The notes under the pieces: generated by a model | The model's input: only the letters and a program-made list of their open reading frames with translations | Database searches by the model: none | Told to the model about the DNA's origin: nothing | Made by a program: the position numbers and the translations under genes | Shown here: one piece after another, positions 9,398 through 18,474 of the stretch | How positions within the stretch are numbered: position 1 is the first letter of the stretch | Layout of the letters: every line of letters begins with the position of its first letter | Source: CAYXTI01 sp964468495 | GTDB taxonomy: Bacteria > Pseudomonadota > Alphaproteobacteria > Rickettsiales > Rickettsiaceae | Length of the DNA: 64,000 nucleotides | Assembly: GCA_964468495.1 (NCBI GenBank) | Contig: CAYXTI010000012.1 | Coordinates: 1 to 64,000, forward strand | Reading direction: 5' to 3'

Positions 9398-11068
9398 ATG
9401 AATAATAACTCAATAAACCTACTATTAGCTATTATAATCTCAACAATAATACTCTTTTCTTGGCGTTATTTTTATGAACAACCAAAAATTAATAATTTAA
9501 CTCAACAAAGTATTGAGAAAAAAATAAATAAACAATATAATAAAGTCCCCCAACAAGAAAATATCAGTAATGATGATAAAGAAATTCCTCATATAACAAT
9601 AATATCTGATTCTGTATCAGGATCAATATCATTAAAAGGGCTTAGATTTGATAATCTAACATTGCTTAAATACTATATCAGTACTGATATTAATAGTAAA
9701 AATGTCCAATTACTTGCAGAAGCTCAAACAAAAAATTCCTATTTTGCTGAAATAGGCTGGACTTCTTCTAGTGCTGACAGTGCTATTACCTATCCAGATT
9801 CTAACACTATATGGCAAGTTGATGATAATAAATTAACCCCTAACAAAGAAATAAATGCATATTGGATTAACCCTCAAAAAGTAAAATTTGTAGTTACAAT
9901 ATCAATGGATAATGATTATTTATTTACTATAAAACAAAAAATATTTAATAACTCTCCTCATATAATTTCTTTTCAGCATTATGGATTAATTAACAAAAAT
10001 TATCATGCTCCTAAAGAACGTATAGTAAATGTATTTCATCAAGGTATGATAGGGTCTGTAAATGGAGAACTACAAGAATATACTTATAAAGATATAATGG
10101 ATAAAAATTCAGTTAAATATCCTAAATCACAAATTGATTGGTTTGGCATTACTGATAAATATTGGTTAACAGCTTTTATTCCAGATACAAAACTAAAATA
10201 TTCAGCTAATTATATTAATGGTATTAAAAATAATCAACTGAAATTTCAATCTTCATTTATATCTGAAGTTCAATATATAAAACAAGGTAATAGCTATGAA
10301 TTAGTACATAAATTATTTGCTGGAGCTAAAAAAGTAGATTTATTAGATAAATATGAAAAACTATATAATATTAAATTATTTGATCGTGCTATTGATTTTG
10401 GTTGGTTTTATATCATTACTAAGCCAATTTTTTATGCAATGAATTTCTTTTATGCATATGTTGGAAATTTTGGTATCAGTATCATGATTGTCACAGTAAT
10501 TATAAAATTACTAATGTTTACATTAGCTAATAAATCTTATCTTTCAATGAAAAAAATAAAGGCTTTGCAGCCAGAAATAGAGTATTTTAAAAAATTATAC
10601 GGTAATAATAAAATAAAGCTAAATGAAGAAATTATGGCTTTATACAAAAGAGAAAAAGTAAATCCTGTAACAGGTTGTTTACCACTCATTGTACAAATAC
10701 CAGTTTTTTTTTCAATATATAAAGTATTATATGTAACAATTGAAATGAGACATGCTCCTTTTTTTGGATGGGTAAAAGACTTGTCTGCTTCTGATCCTAC
10801 TAATATTTTCAACTTATTTGGGTTATTACCGCTCTCAGTTTTTCCTTTTTTCACTATTGGTGTATGGCCTATTATCATGGCTATCACAATGTTTTACCAA
10901 CAAAAAATGAATCCTCAACCAACTGATCCTTTACAAGCAAAAGTAATGCAATTTATGCCACTAATATTTTTATTCATGTTTAATAATTTTCCTGTAGGAT
11001 TACTAATATATTGGTCGTGGAGCAATATATTATCTATTATACAACAATACTACATTAATAATGTTTAA
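9398..11068 (+). CDS. yidC: Membrane protein insertase YidC
   Basis: Inserts and folds inner-membrane proteins, alone or with SecYEG. The 556-residue protein has the Gram-negative layout: an N-terminal signal-anchor helix (residues 7-26), a large periplasmic beta domain to about residue 330, and a C-terminal block of about five helices with the conserved GCLPLIVQIPVFFSIYKVL segment and the FPVGLLIYW end. It is followed by engB after 53 bp on the same strand. The small partner yidD lies far away at 46016 rather than beside yidC. Confidence 0.96.
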   Translation: MNNNSINLLLAIIISTIILFSWRYFYEQPKINNLTQQSIEKKINKQYNKVPQQENISNDDKEIPHITIISDSVSGSISLKGLRFDNLTLLKYYISTDINSKNVQLLAEAQTKNSYFAEIGWTSSSADSAITYPDSNTIWQVDDNKLTPNKEINAYWINPQKVKFVVTISMDNDYLFTIKQKIFNNSPHIISFQHYGLINKNYHAPKERIVNVFHQGMIGSVNGELQEYTYKDIMDKNSVKYPKSQIDWFGITDKYWLTAFIPDTKLKYSANYINGIKNNQLKFQSSFISEVQYIKQGNSYELVHKLFAGAKKVDLLDKYEKLYNIKLFDRAIDFGWFYIITKPIFYAMNFFYAYVGNFGISIMIVTVIIKLLMFTLANKSYLSMKKIKALQPEIEYFKKLYGNNKIKLNEEIMALYKREKVNPVTGCLPLIVQIPVFFSIYKVLYVTIEMRHAPFFGWVKDLSASDPTNIFNLFGLLPLSVFPFFTIGVWPIIMAITMFYQQKMNPQPTDPLQAKVMQFMPLIFLFMFNNFPVGLLIYWSWSNILSIIQQYYINNV

Positions 11069-11121
11069 AAATAATCTTATCTAATCAGCAGTATTTTTGA
11101 ATATTTTTTAATAATATATAA

Positions 11122-11733
11122 ATGAATTATAAGATTAATAATAAGTTTTTTAAACAACCTGTTAAATTTTTAACTGGTGCTAGTAGCATTACTTGTTTAC
11201 CATTAATAAAATTACCTCAAATTGGATTTTTAGGAAAGTCTAATGTTGGAAAATCTAGTTTAATTAATATGCTATGCAATCAAACACTAGCTAAAATATC
11301 AAAGACCCCTGGAAGAACTCAGCAAATAAATTTTTTTTCTATTGCAAACCAACTAGTTTTAGTAGACTTTCCAGGATATGGTTTTGCTAAAGTCCCATAT
11401 AATAAAAAGCGCCATTGGATTCCATTAATAATACATTATATACGCTACAATAAAAATCTAGTACTAATTAATTTGCTTATTGATTCAAGACATGGCATTA
11501 ATAAAAACGATATAGAAATTATATATCTACTAAAAAATTTTAATATTAATATACAATTTATATTTACAAAATCAGATAAAATTAACATCACTGATCAATA
11601 CACTAATGCTATCATTAATAACTTAGCAAATTTAGGCTATTATAATAATATGCTTTTTACTAGTAAAAAATATAAAAAAGGAATAAAAACTTTACAAACA
11701 AAACTATGTTCAATAGTTAACAATAGCTTATAA
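11122..11733 (+). CDS. engB: Ribosome biogenesis GTPase EngB (YsxC)
   Basis: Small TRAFAC GTPase acting in 50S subunit assembly. The 203-residue protein has the G1 P-loop GKSNVGKSS, the G2 region KTPGRTQQINFF, the G3 motif DFPGYGFAKV and the G4 motif TKSDK. This series is diagnostic for EngB. It follows yidC, an order seen in many bacteria, and the two are likely co-transcribed. Confidence 0.95.
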   Translation: MNYKINNKFFKQPVKFLTGASSITCLPLIKLPQIGFLGKSNVGKSSLINMLCNQTLAKISKTPGRTQQINFFSIANQLVLVDFPGYGFAKVPYNKKRHWIPLIIHYIRYNKNLVLINLLIDSRHGINKNDIEIIYLLKNFNINIQFIFTKSDKINITDQYTNAIINNLANLGYYNNMLFTSKKYKKGIKTLQTKLCSIVNNSL

Positions 11734-11845
11734 TTACTAGTTCAGTATATTAATATTACTAAAGAGCGCAATGCTACCTAATTTACCATAAATTAAAGAT
11801 ATATATTTAAAGATAAATATCGTTAAAAAAACTTAATTATTAAAG

Positions 11846-11919
11846 TTGCGGAGGTTGGATTTGAACCAACGACCTTCAGGTTATGAGCCTGACGAGCTGC
11901 CAAACTGCTCCACTCCGCG
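11846..11919 (-). tRNA. Initiator tRNA-fMet (CAU)
   Basis: Read on the minus strand, the 74-nt sequence folds as a cloverleaf: acceptor CGCGGAG with CTCCGCA, anticodon loop CTCATAA (anticodon CAU) on a TCAGG/CCTGA stem, and a T-loop TTCAAAT. The first acceptor pair is a C1-A72 mismatch, the hallmark of bacterial initiator tRNA. CCA is not encoded. The anticodon stem has two rather than the usual three consecutive G-C pairs next to the loop (GG/CC preceded by A-T), which is slightly unusual. Confidence 0.93.
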
Positions 11920-11959
11920 CATAATAATCAAACAATTAAATGTATCTACTAGATGACTT

Positions 11960-12070
11960 ATGATAAAATATAAAAACTTCATCAGCATTTTTTATATTTT
12001 AGCAAGAGTATTATATGTTATATTTGTTTTAATATCAATTGTTATCACTATTTTACTATTAAATATTTAA
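11960..12070 (+). CDS. Possible 36-residue single-helix membrane peptide
   Basis: ATG at 11960 opens a frame of 36 codons ending in TAA at 12068-12070. After a basic start (MIKYKN) it is almost wholly hydrophobic, with a run of about 25 Ile, Leu, Val, Phe and Tyr residues, as expected for one membrane helix. A hairpin with a T-run follows 40 bp downstream. There is no clear ribosome binding site, and AT-rich DNA throws up hydrophobic frames by chance, so it may not be a gene. Confidence 0.25.
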   Translation: MIKYKNFISIFYILARVLYVIFVLISIVITILLLNI

Positions 12071-12109
12071 AAAAATACTTTAATTTATCATTGATCTAAC
12101 AACAAAGCT

Positions 12110-12134
12110 ATACTATAACCATAGTATCATTTTT
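12110..12134 (+). terminator. Hairpin with T-run
   Basis: ATACTAT (12110-12116) pairs perfectly with ATAGTAT (12121-12127) across an AACC loop, and five T residues follow at 12130-12134. This has the shape of a plus-strand intrinsic terminator, though the stem is poor in G-C. It could end the engB transcript or the small frame at 11960. Confidence 0.45.
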
Positions 12135-12371
12135 AACTTAATTAAGTTCAATAATTATCTAAAAAGTGTTGTGAACTAGTAACATAACAATAAATTAAAA
12201 CATATAATATATGGTTTTCCTTTATCTATAGAGTCAAAATTTAAATATAATCAAGAGATACTATAGCTTGCTAGTATATAATAATACACTATTACTTTTT
12301 ACTAATTTACCATTAATATATGGATTAAAAACTATATTCAAAAAATCCTTAAGGTTATATATATAATATTC

Positions 12372-13250
12372 ATGAAAATCAACCTACCTAATATTAAAGA
12401 CTGGTTATACACATTTTTATATCATATTTGGTTATCTTTATCATCAATTAACTTTTATATATCTGTTTTTTCTACATATAAGGGCTATGGTTATCGCTAT
12501 ATAAGTAGTATATGTGTTATTTCATCATTTTTATTCATAGTATTATGCTTAAATCAAATTTATACAATAAATAATTATTTTACACAAAATATAATTAATG
12601 AAAAAACAAAACCAATAGACTATATAATTAATCAAATCCCCACTATAAATTATGATGGACATAATATAAGTATAGCAGAAAAGCTGCCAATATATATTAC
12701 ATCATTAAATAATAAAAAAGTTATAGTCCTTTCTGCAAATAATAATAAATCTTCTTATGAGCAATTAGGTATTCCTATTATTATGTTAAAAAATAAAATG
12801 ATTATATCTATTTATGATCCTTTTAAAGTAAAAAAAGCTTCAATAGAGCTAAAATATAATGAAATTTTTGGTTATAATAAATTATTACTTACTACAGATA
12901 TAATTAAACAACAGCTATCAGCTATTTTTAGTAAACTTCCAACTGTAGTTATTTTTCTTGCATACCCATTATTAATTGTTATATTATTTGGCCATTTCTT
13001 ATTTGAAAAAAGTTTAATTGCATGCTGTTTTTATTTAATTACTAACTTATTTATTGTAAAAACATCTATACAACAATGTATTAGAATGGTTTTATTTGCA
13101 AACGGAATATTTATTTTTTTAAATCCTGTTATAACATTCTTTTTGCCACAATTATATATAGCACTTTTAATATTACAGCTGTGGAATAATTTATTAATGA
13201 TGCTAGCAATTTTAAAATTCTCTAATTTAAATATCTTATGGTTTAAGTAA
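12372..13250 (+). CDS. DUF1189-like membrane protein
   Basis: A 292-residue protein with one hydrophobic segment near residues 45-66, a soluble stretch of about 120 residues, and about four more membrane segments between residue 190 and the end. This arrangement, and the N-terminal pattern with SxxFYxxVFxxYKGYGxRY, resembles proteins of unknown function DUF1189, but the match is by eye and tentative. It is a lone plus-strand gene among minus-strand tRNAs. About 300 bp of AT-rich DNA with no further recognisable feature precede it. Function unknown. Confidence 0.7.
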   Translation: MKINLPNIKDWLYTFLYHIWLSLSSINFYISVFSTYKGYGYRYISSICVISSFLFIVLCLNQIYTINNYFTQNIINEKTKPIDYIINQIPTINYDGHNISIAEKLPIYITSLNNKKVIVLSANNNKSSYEQLGIPIIMLKNKMIISIYDPFKVKKASIELKYNEIFGYNKLLLTTDIIKQQLSAIFSKLPTVVIFLAYPLLIVILFGHFLFEKSLIACCFYLITNLFIVKTSIQQCIRMVLFANGIFIFLNPVITFFLPQLYIALLILQLWNNLLMMLAILKFSNLNILWFK

Positions 13251-13405
13251 GTAAAAACCCATTACTCTATAATTTTTACTACGATACTATCAAATTACCT
13301 GAAAAAGAATGAACATCTAAGAATCAAGTCTAAGCTTAATTACTACAATATCGAGATAGGATTTTCGATCCTTTAACAGGGATACTAAGTATATTTTTTA
13401 ATATG

Positions 13406-13479
13406 CGCACTCGATTGGATTTGAACCAACTACCTTTACTTTCGGAGAGTAATGCTCTATCCTGCTGAGCTACGAGTGC
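13406..13479 (-). tRNA. tRNA-Arg (CCG)
   Basis: On the minus strand a full cloverleaf is visible: acceptor GCACTCG with CGAGTGC, D-arm with GCTCAGCAGGATAGAGC, anticodon stem TTACT/AGTAA around CTCCGAA (anticodon CCG), and T-arm with GTTCAAATC. The discriminator base is G and CCA is not encoded. CCG reads the rare CGG codon, which should be scarce in so AT-rich a genome. Confidence 0.92.
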
Positions 13480-13686
13480 TACATACATAAATTATTTACT
13501 TAATCTTACTATTCTAACTACAAAAATAGCCTTAAATAAAAAATATCTATAACTTTTAACTTCATTTCCTACAATTATTATATAAAAAACAATGAAAAGA
13601 TCTTTCGGTATTTAGTATTGCCAAATATTATAAGCTATAATAATTTTTTATAATAATATTAACAAAAAATTTAATAATTTCCTATG

Positions 13687-13773
13687 CGGAGAGGAAGGGA
13701 TTTGAACCCTTGACATGATATCACATGAACTCACTTTCCAGGTAAGCGCCTTAAACCACTTGGCTACCTCTCC
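13687..13773 (-). tRNA. tRNA-Ser (GGA)
   Basis: On the minus strand the 87-nt sequence has acceptor GGAGAGG with CCTCTCC, discriminator G, anticodon loop CTGGAAA (anticodon GGA) and a long extra arm pairing around CATG-TGATAT-CATG. The long variable arm and G73 are typical of serine tRNA. CCA is not encoded. It lies 27 bp upstream of the virD4 stop codon, on the same strand. Confidence 0.94.
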
Positions 13774-13800
13774 AAAAATATATACAGGCATTATATTATT

Positions 13801-15516
13801 TTAATTATTTTTTACAATAACATAAGGCTTTTGTTGAGGAATAACAGTAGGAGGAAGTATCTTTTTAGTGAAATTTCGTTCTTTAAAATACCTAATCTTT
13901 TTAGATCTAATAGGGGGAAATGATTCTATTAGTATAATTTGATCATCCTCAGGTAATTGAATTACCTCTTGAGGTAATAATAAAGCTCTTTGAACCTTTG
14001 ATATATTTTTTGTTCTAGTGCTAATATTCAAATCAAAAAATATTGGTTTACTATAAGAAGCATTCTCTACAGTTTTATTACCACAAAGCTGAGAAATCAA
14101 ATTAGCTGTCTCATAATTATTAGCAGCAAAGGTGATACGAAAAGTTGAATTAGATAAAAATGAATTCATTCCAGAATCCTGATAAATACCTTTAAGCTGT
14201 TGGGTATCTTGTACTATTAAAAATAATCGTACTCTATAACCCCTAAAATATGCAATACCAAATTTAAATTGTTCCATTTTTCCTAATGTAGGAAACTCAT
14301 CCATTAAAAACATAACACCATATGGTTCTTCATTTATATTAGGTATCTTTCTACTTAAAAACTCTGTTGCCTGTTGATAAAATACCTGCATTAATCGCTG
14401 TAATCTATTGATATTATCAGGGGTTAATCCTACATATATAGTAGTCTTAACCTTTTTTATTTCCATTATATTAAAATCTGATGAAGCAGTAGCACAATCT
14501 ATTAAAGGATTAGCCCATAACTCAAGTGATGAATTCATTGTTGATATTACTCCAGATCTTTCCTTATCAGCTTTTTGTAAAAAGGCTGTAATATTCATAT
14601 AAGCTACAGGATGAATTACATCACCAAGAGTATCCAATACTATAGCAAGATTATATGTAACATCATCATTCCGCATTGTTCTTACTACTTCTCCAAAAGA
14701 GCAAACCTTACTAGAATCAGCAATCAAATATAAAACTACCCCTAAAAATAAACTTCTTGCTTCATTATTCCACATATCTCTTTCTGGCATTACTAAATTA
14801 GCAATCTTCTGAACATCATCAACCATTTGACCAGGCTTACTACTAATCCAATCTAATGGATTATAACAATGCGTAATCCCATCAGGATTAGAAGGCTCCC
14901 ATACATATACTTTTTGCCCCTGCTTCTCTCTCCAGCCACTAGATATCATATAATTTTCAAGCTTAATATCATGTACTACTATAGAATGCTGCCAAAATAA
15001 TAAATTAGGAATAACAAAACCTACGCCCTTTCCTGATCCTGTAGGAGCAAATAATAAAGCATGTTGAAATCCATCAGCAACAAAATAACCATTACTATTT
15101 TGCCCTAATAACATTCCATGTGATGATCTTAATTTAGCCTTCTTAATGTCTATTTCATCTCCCCATTTTGCAGATCCATAAATAGATTCTTTTTCTAAAA
15201 AAAATTGTATTGACATTATACGACTAAAATAACGAGCATAAATAAATAGTACAAATAAAATAGGAATAACAATTGATAAGAATAGCTTAAGCTTTAAGTA
15301 CCCATAACTACTAAAAGTCAATTTATTCCAATTTATTATTAACCATTTTGTCCATGCATAAGCAATATATATAACCTTGCTATTAAAACCTATAACAGTG
15401 CTACCATAAGTAAAGATTGAAATAAGAGCACCAATAACCCATATAGTAACAACTAAAACTAAACTATGTAAAAGAAAATGCCCTACTATATTCCTAAATA
15501 ATCTTAATATATACAT
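13801..15516 (-). CDS. virD4: Type IV secretion coupling ATPase VirD4 (RvhD4)
   Basis: Inner-membrane coupling protein that recruits substrates to the type IV secretion channel. The 571 residues begin with two or three membrane helices (about 12-38, 45-62 and 78-96), then the Walker A motif APTGSGKG at 157-164 and the Walker B region VMFLMDEFPTLGKM at 401-414. The TraG/VirD4 C-terminal motifs follow. It is the last gene of the cluster virB8-virB9-virB10-virB11-virD4, 45 bp after virB11. In Rickettsiales this protein receives effector proteins. Confidence 0.95.
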   Translation of the reverse strand: MYILRLFRNIVGHFLLHSLVLVVTIWVIGALISIFTYGSTVIGFNSKVIYIAYAWTKWLIINWNKLTFSSYGYLKLKLFLSIVIPILFVLFIYARYFSRIMSIQFFLEKESIYGSAKWGDEIDIKKAKLRSSHGMLLGQNSNGYFVADGFQHALLFAPTGSGKGVGFVIPNLLFWQHSIVVHDIKLENYMISSGWREKQGQKVYVWEPSNPDGITHCYNPLDWISSKPGQMVDDVQKIANLVMPERDMWNNEARSLFLGVVLYLIADSSKVCSFGEVVRTMRNDDVTYNLAIVLDTLGDVIHPVAYMNITAFLQKADKERSGVISTMNSSLELWANPLIDCATASSDFNIMEIKKVKTTIYVGLTPDNINRLQRLMQVFYQQATEFLSRKIPNINEEPYGVMFLMDEFPTLGKMEQFKFGIAYFRGYRVRLFLIVQDTQQLKGIYQDSGMNSFLSNSTFRITFAANNYETANLISQLCGNKTVENASYSKPIFFDLNISTRTKNISKVQRALLLPQEVIQLPEDDQIILIESFPPIRSKKIRYFKERNFTKKILPPTVIPQQKPYVIVKNN

Positions 15517-15561
15517 ATAATCTATTATTTTTATACTTATTCAATTTAATAATTAAAAATA

Positions 15562-16551
15562 TTATTCTTGATTTTCCAATTCTTTAAAATATATTTCAGA
15601 TACATACCTTTTGCCTTTTTCTCCACGTTTTAGCTGTATTACAATATCAACTACTGAAGATATATATCTCATTATTTCGTCTGCAGTAAGTCCAAGCCCT
15701 GCTTGCATAACCATTAACTTAAGTTGTTGAAAAGCCATTGTAGGAGTATCTGCATGTAAAGTAGTAACTGATCCTGGATGACCAGTATTAATTGCTCTTA
15801 AAAAACTAAAAGCTTCTATTCCTCTAAGCTCACCAACAATAATACGATCCGGTCTAAGTCTTAAACATGCTTCAATTAAATCTTGGGTACTTACCCTTGC
15901 ACTCCCCTGACCTCCTTTTGAAACTAATAAATGTATTTTATTAGGATGATTAGGTAATAGAATTTCTCTAGCATCTTCTACTGTAATAAGCCTTTCTTGA
16001 GAAGAAATTTCTCCAAGAATTGAATTAACAAAAGTAGTTTTACCTGTTGATGTTCCACCACTAACAACAATATTTTTTTTATAAAGTACAGCATAATGTA
16101 TAAACTCTTTTATTTTCTTCTGTTCAAGATATTTTTTAAGTATTACATTATTTTTATCATATTCCACTTTTATAGATGTACGATCAAACGCCCCTAATTT
16201 GGCATATTCATCTAATGATAAATGTTTGGTACTATTCCTTCTTATTGAAAATACGCCAGAATCACCTTGACTAGCAGGAGGAAATACTATTTGTATACGA
16301 TAACCATTAGGCAAAGTTGCAGACAATAAAGGAGTTTCCTCTGATATAGTTTGATTAGTAGATTGAGCAATTAACCTACCAAGACCTAATAAATGATCTG
16401 TATCAAGAGAAGGTATTAGTATTCTTGTATTATGCCCTTTATTTTCTACCCATACCTCACCAGGCTTATTAATCATTATTTCATTTATATCTTTATCCTG
16501 AAACATCTTATTAAAAGGCAAAAGATAAGTCTCCAATGCAGCATAATGCAT
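15562..16551 (-). CDS. virB11: Type IV secretion ATPase VirB11
   Basis: Hexameric traffic ATPase at the cytoplasmic face of the secretion channel. In 329 residues it shows Walker A GGTSTGKTT at 165-173, the Asp box VEDAREI at 191-197, Walker B around RIIVGELRG at 237-244 and the His box TGHPGSVTTLHAD at 256-268. All four are intact. It starts 19 bp after virB10 and is clearly in the same operon. Confidence 0.96.
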   Translation of the reverse strand: MHYAALETYLLPFNKMFQDKDINEIMINKPGEVWVENKGHNTRILIPSLDTDHLLGLGRLIAQSTNQTISEETPLLSATLPNGYRIQIVFPPASQGDSGVFSIRRNSTKHLSLDEYAKLGAFDRTSIKVEYDKNNVILKKYLEQKKIKEFIHYAVLYKKNIVVSGGTSTGKTTFVNSILGEISSQERLITVEDAREILLPNHPNKIHLLVSKGGQGSARVSTQDLIEACLRLRPDRIIVGELRGIEAFSFLRAINTGHPGSVTTLHADTPTMAFQQLKLMVMQAGLGLTADEIMRYISSVVDIVIQLKRGEKGKRYVSEIYFKELENQE

Positions 16552-16570
16552 TATATATTCCTCTTTTTAT

Positions 16571-18052
16571 TTACCATTTCTTATTTATCACTTCTTTAGG
16601 AAAAATATAATCCTGATTAATATATATTTTAATTAAAGTCCCTTGATCAATAATAATATTTGGTTTTATTTTACTCTCTTCAACAAAATCTTTTAATTCA
16701 TCAACAAAATCATCAAATCCTTCTCTAGCCTCTTTTTGGGATTTAGTTTCTTCAATTTGAGAACCAGTATCAACTAATAAGCTATCAGCAGCAGAATGTA
16801 TAGTATGTAATATTGAATTCAATTTTTCTTTTTCAGTACTACCCCCTGTTTCAATATCTAAAGCATCGCAAGCATCTTTTATCATTTTATATGCTTTTAA
16901 AGTATGATCATTAATAATGCCTAAAGTTTTTGTACAAACCTCTGATCTATTGATATTATTATTCTCTGCACTAGCAGAAATAGCAATAGTTCTAATACTA
17001 TTTGACTTATTATGGAGAGAAATTGATTCTTGTCCATCCTTCTTAGGGGGGATTATTTTATCAACTAACCACCCTGATGCAATATTAATAGCAGATATTA
17101 GTACAATATTACCTAATCTTGATTCTAATTTATGATCTAACATTCCTTCAATACCTTTTCTTCCTAATGAATCTACTCCTTGAGATGTTAATTGTAAAAC
17201 ATATCCATTAGGTAAGTCTAATTTAACCCACTCTATAATCACTCTTCTATATATACTACTAAGACCAGTATTATATCTTCCATATATCTTTGACCCTTTA
17301 GGAATAAGTATATTTTTTCCTAATTCAGAATACACATCTCTATTAATAATAGCTTTTATTTGCCCACCAAAATTAGTATCTATTACTGTTTCAGTAATAG
17401 CATCTATTATCTTTCCTTGCGCTAATAATAAACTCATATCTCCTTTTTTATTCAATAAAGAATTTTTTGTATTTTCTGTGCTAATGATTGCACCACTAGT
17501 AGATTGAGAAGATGATTGAGACCCATCTAACAACATAATAGAAGATTTTCTTTTATCATTTTTTCTATTCTGTTCTTCAATATATTTATTATCACTAGTT
17601 GAAATATCACCATTTGATTTATTATTAAATCCTGGTAAAGGAGGCAACTCCTTTACATTAGGTAATACTGGGTTTAAATCAAGTTTTTTTTCTTTAGGTT
17701 GCTCTTGAGTAGTAGCCTCAGGACTATCAATAACCATAGAAGGAGCTGGAGGTGGAGCAGTAACAATATCATCTATTTTAGGTGGAGGAGGTAAAGTAGG
17801 TGCAGGAGGAATATAAAAAGTATTACTCGATTCTTCTATCGGTTTTTCTACTTTATCTGGAACTAGATTATCATTGTTATTATTACTTTTATTCTCTAAA
17901 AAATAATTAAAAAACAAGTAAACTCCTATTGCTCCAATGAATATTAACACTAAGAAATTTCTTTTATTATGCGTAGCAACCTGAGATAACTCTTGATTTA
18001 ACTCAACCTTATCTGTGTTATTATTATCTATTTCTTTATTATTTAAACTCAT
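16571..18052 (-). CDS. virB10: Type IV secretion scaffold VirB10
   Basis: Spans the inner and outer membranes and links the ATPases to the outer-membrane pore. The 493-residue protein has one transmembrane helix at about 33-51 after a short cytoplasmic tail. A proline-rich periplasmic stretch (81-104) follows, and then the TrbI/VirB10 beta-barrel domain from about residue 210 to 340, including the helical antenna near LGNIVLISAINIASG. About 140 further residues end in a charged, partly helical region. The start lies 5 bp after the virB9 stop. Confidence 0.94.
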   Translation of the reverse strand: MSLNNKEIDNNNTDKVELNQELSQVATHNKRNFLVLIFIGAIGVYLFFNYFLENKSNNNNDNLVPDKVEKPIEESSNTFYIPPAPTLPPPPKIDDIVTAPPPAPSMVIDSPEATTQEQPKEKKLDLNPVLPNVKELPPLPGFNNKSNGDISTSDNKYIEEQNRKNDKRKSSIMLLDGSQSSSQSTSGAIISTENTKNSLLNKKGDMSLLLAQGKIIDAITETVIDTNFGGQIKAIINRDVYSELGKNILIPKGSKIYGRYNTGLSSIYRRVIIEWVKLDLPNGYVLQLTSQGVDSLGRKGIEGMLDHKLESRLGNIVLISAINIASGWLVDKIIPPKKDGQESISLHNKSNSIRTIAISASAENNNINRSEVCTKTLGIINDHTLKAYKMIKDACDALDIETGGSTEKEKLNSILHTIHSAADSLLVDTGSQIEETKSQKEAREGFDDFVDELKDFVEESKIKPNIIIDQGTLIKIYINQDYIFPKEVINKKW

Positions 18053-18057
18053 ATATT

Positions 18058-18474
18058 TTATTTAACTATTTTAGGATAATAAAACCTAATAACATATACT
18101 AAATCTTGTTCTTCATTATCTTCTAAATCCTTTGCAACTATATCAAAATTATATGTTCTTTTATTAGTAATTATTGACATATTAGTTCGTATATTTTTTT
18201 GCATAGGATTAATAAATAACCTGTGATTAATAGGAGTAACCTTCCATGCATATGAATCACCTAATATAATTGTTTCTATTACCTCATTTTTTTCAAATTC
18301 AACATAAGACTGAAATCCTTGATGTAAAACTAATAAATACACATCATTTTCACTATAAATATAAGTTTTTATTCTATTATCAGTTACTAATGGATTATAT
18401 TCATGTTGAGCATAAGAATATATAAAGGAAAAAAATATATATGGAAAAAAAAGTAATTTAACTATTATCATCAT
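18058..18474 (-). CDS. virB9: VirB9-like protein lacking the C-terminal domain
   Basis: Secreted outer-membrane complex component. Only 138 residues, about half of a normal VirB9. A cleavable-looking signal peptide (about 1-22, ending SYAQ) is followed by the N-terminal VirB9 domain, with YxxNDVYxLxxxxGxQSxVEFExxE and the YxFD motif. The C-terminal domain that docks with VirB7 and the VirB10 barrel in the outer membrane is absent, with no sign of a frameshift downstream: the stop comes 5 bp before virB10. Rickettsial rvh systems are known to carry a short second VirB9 at this position; this gene fits that RvhB9-2 type. Confidence 0.85.
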   Translation of the reverse strand: MMIIVKLLFFPYIFFSFIYSYAQHEYNPLVTDNRIKTYIYSENDVYLLVLHQGFQSYVEFEKNEVIETIILGDSYAWKVTPINHRLFINPMQKNIRTNMSIITNKRTYNFDIVAKDLEDNEEQDLVYVIRFYYPKIVK

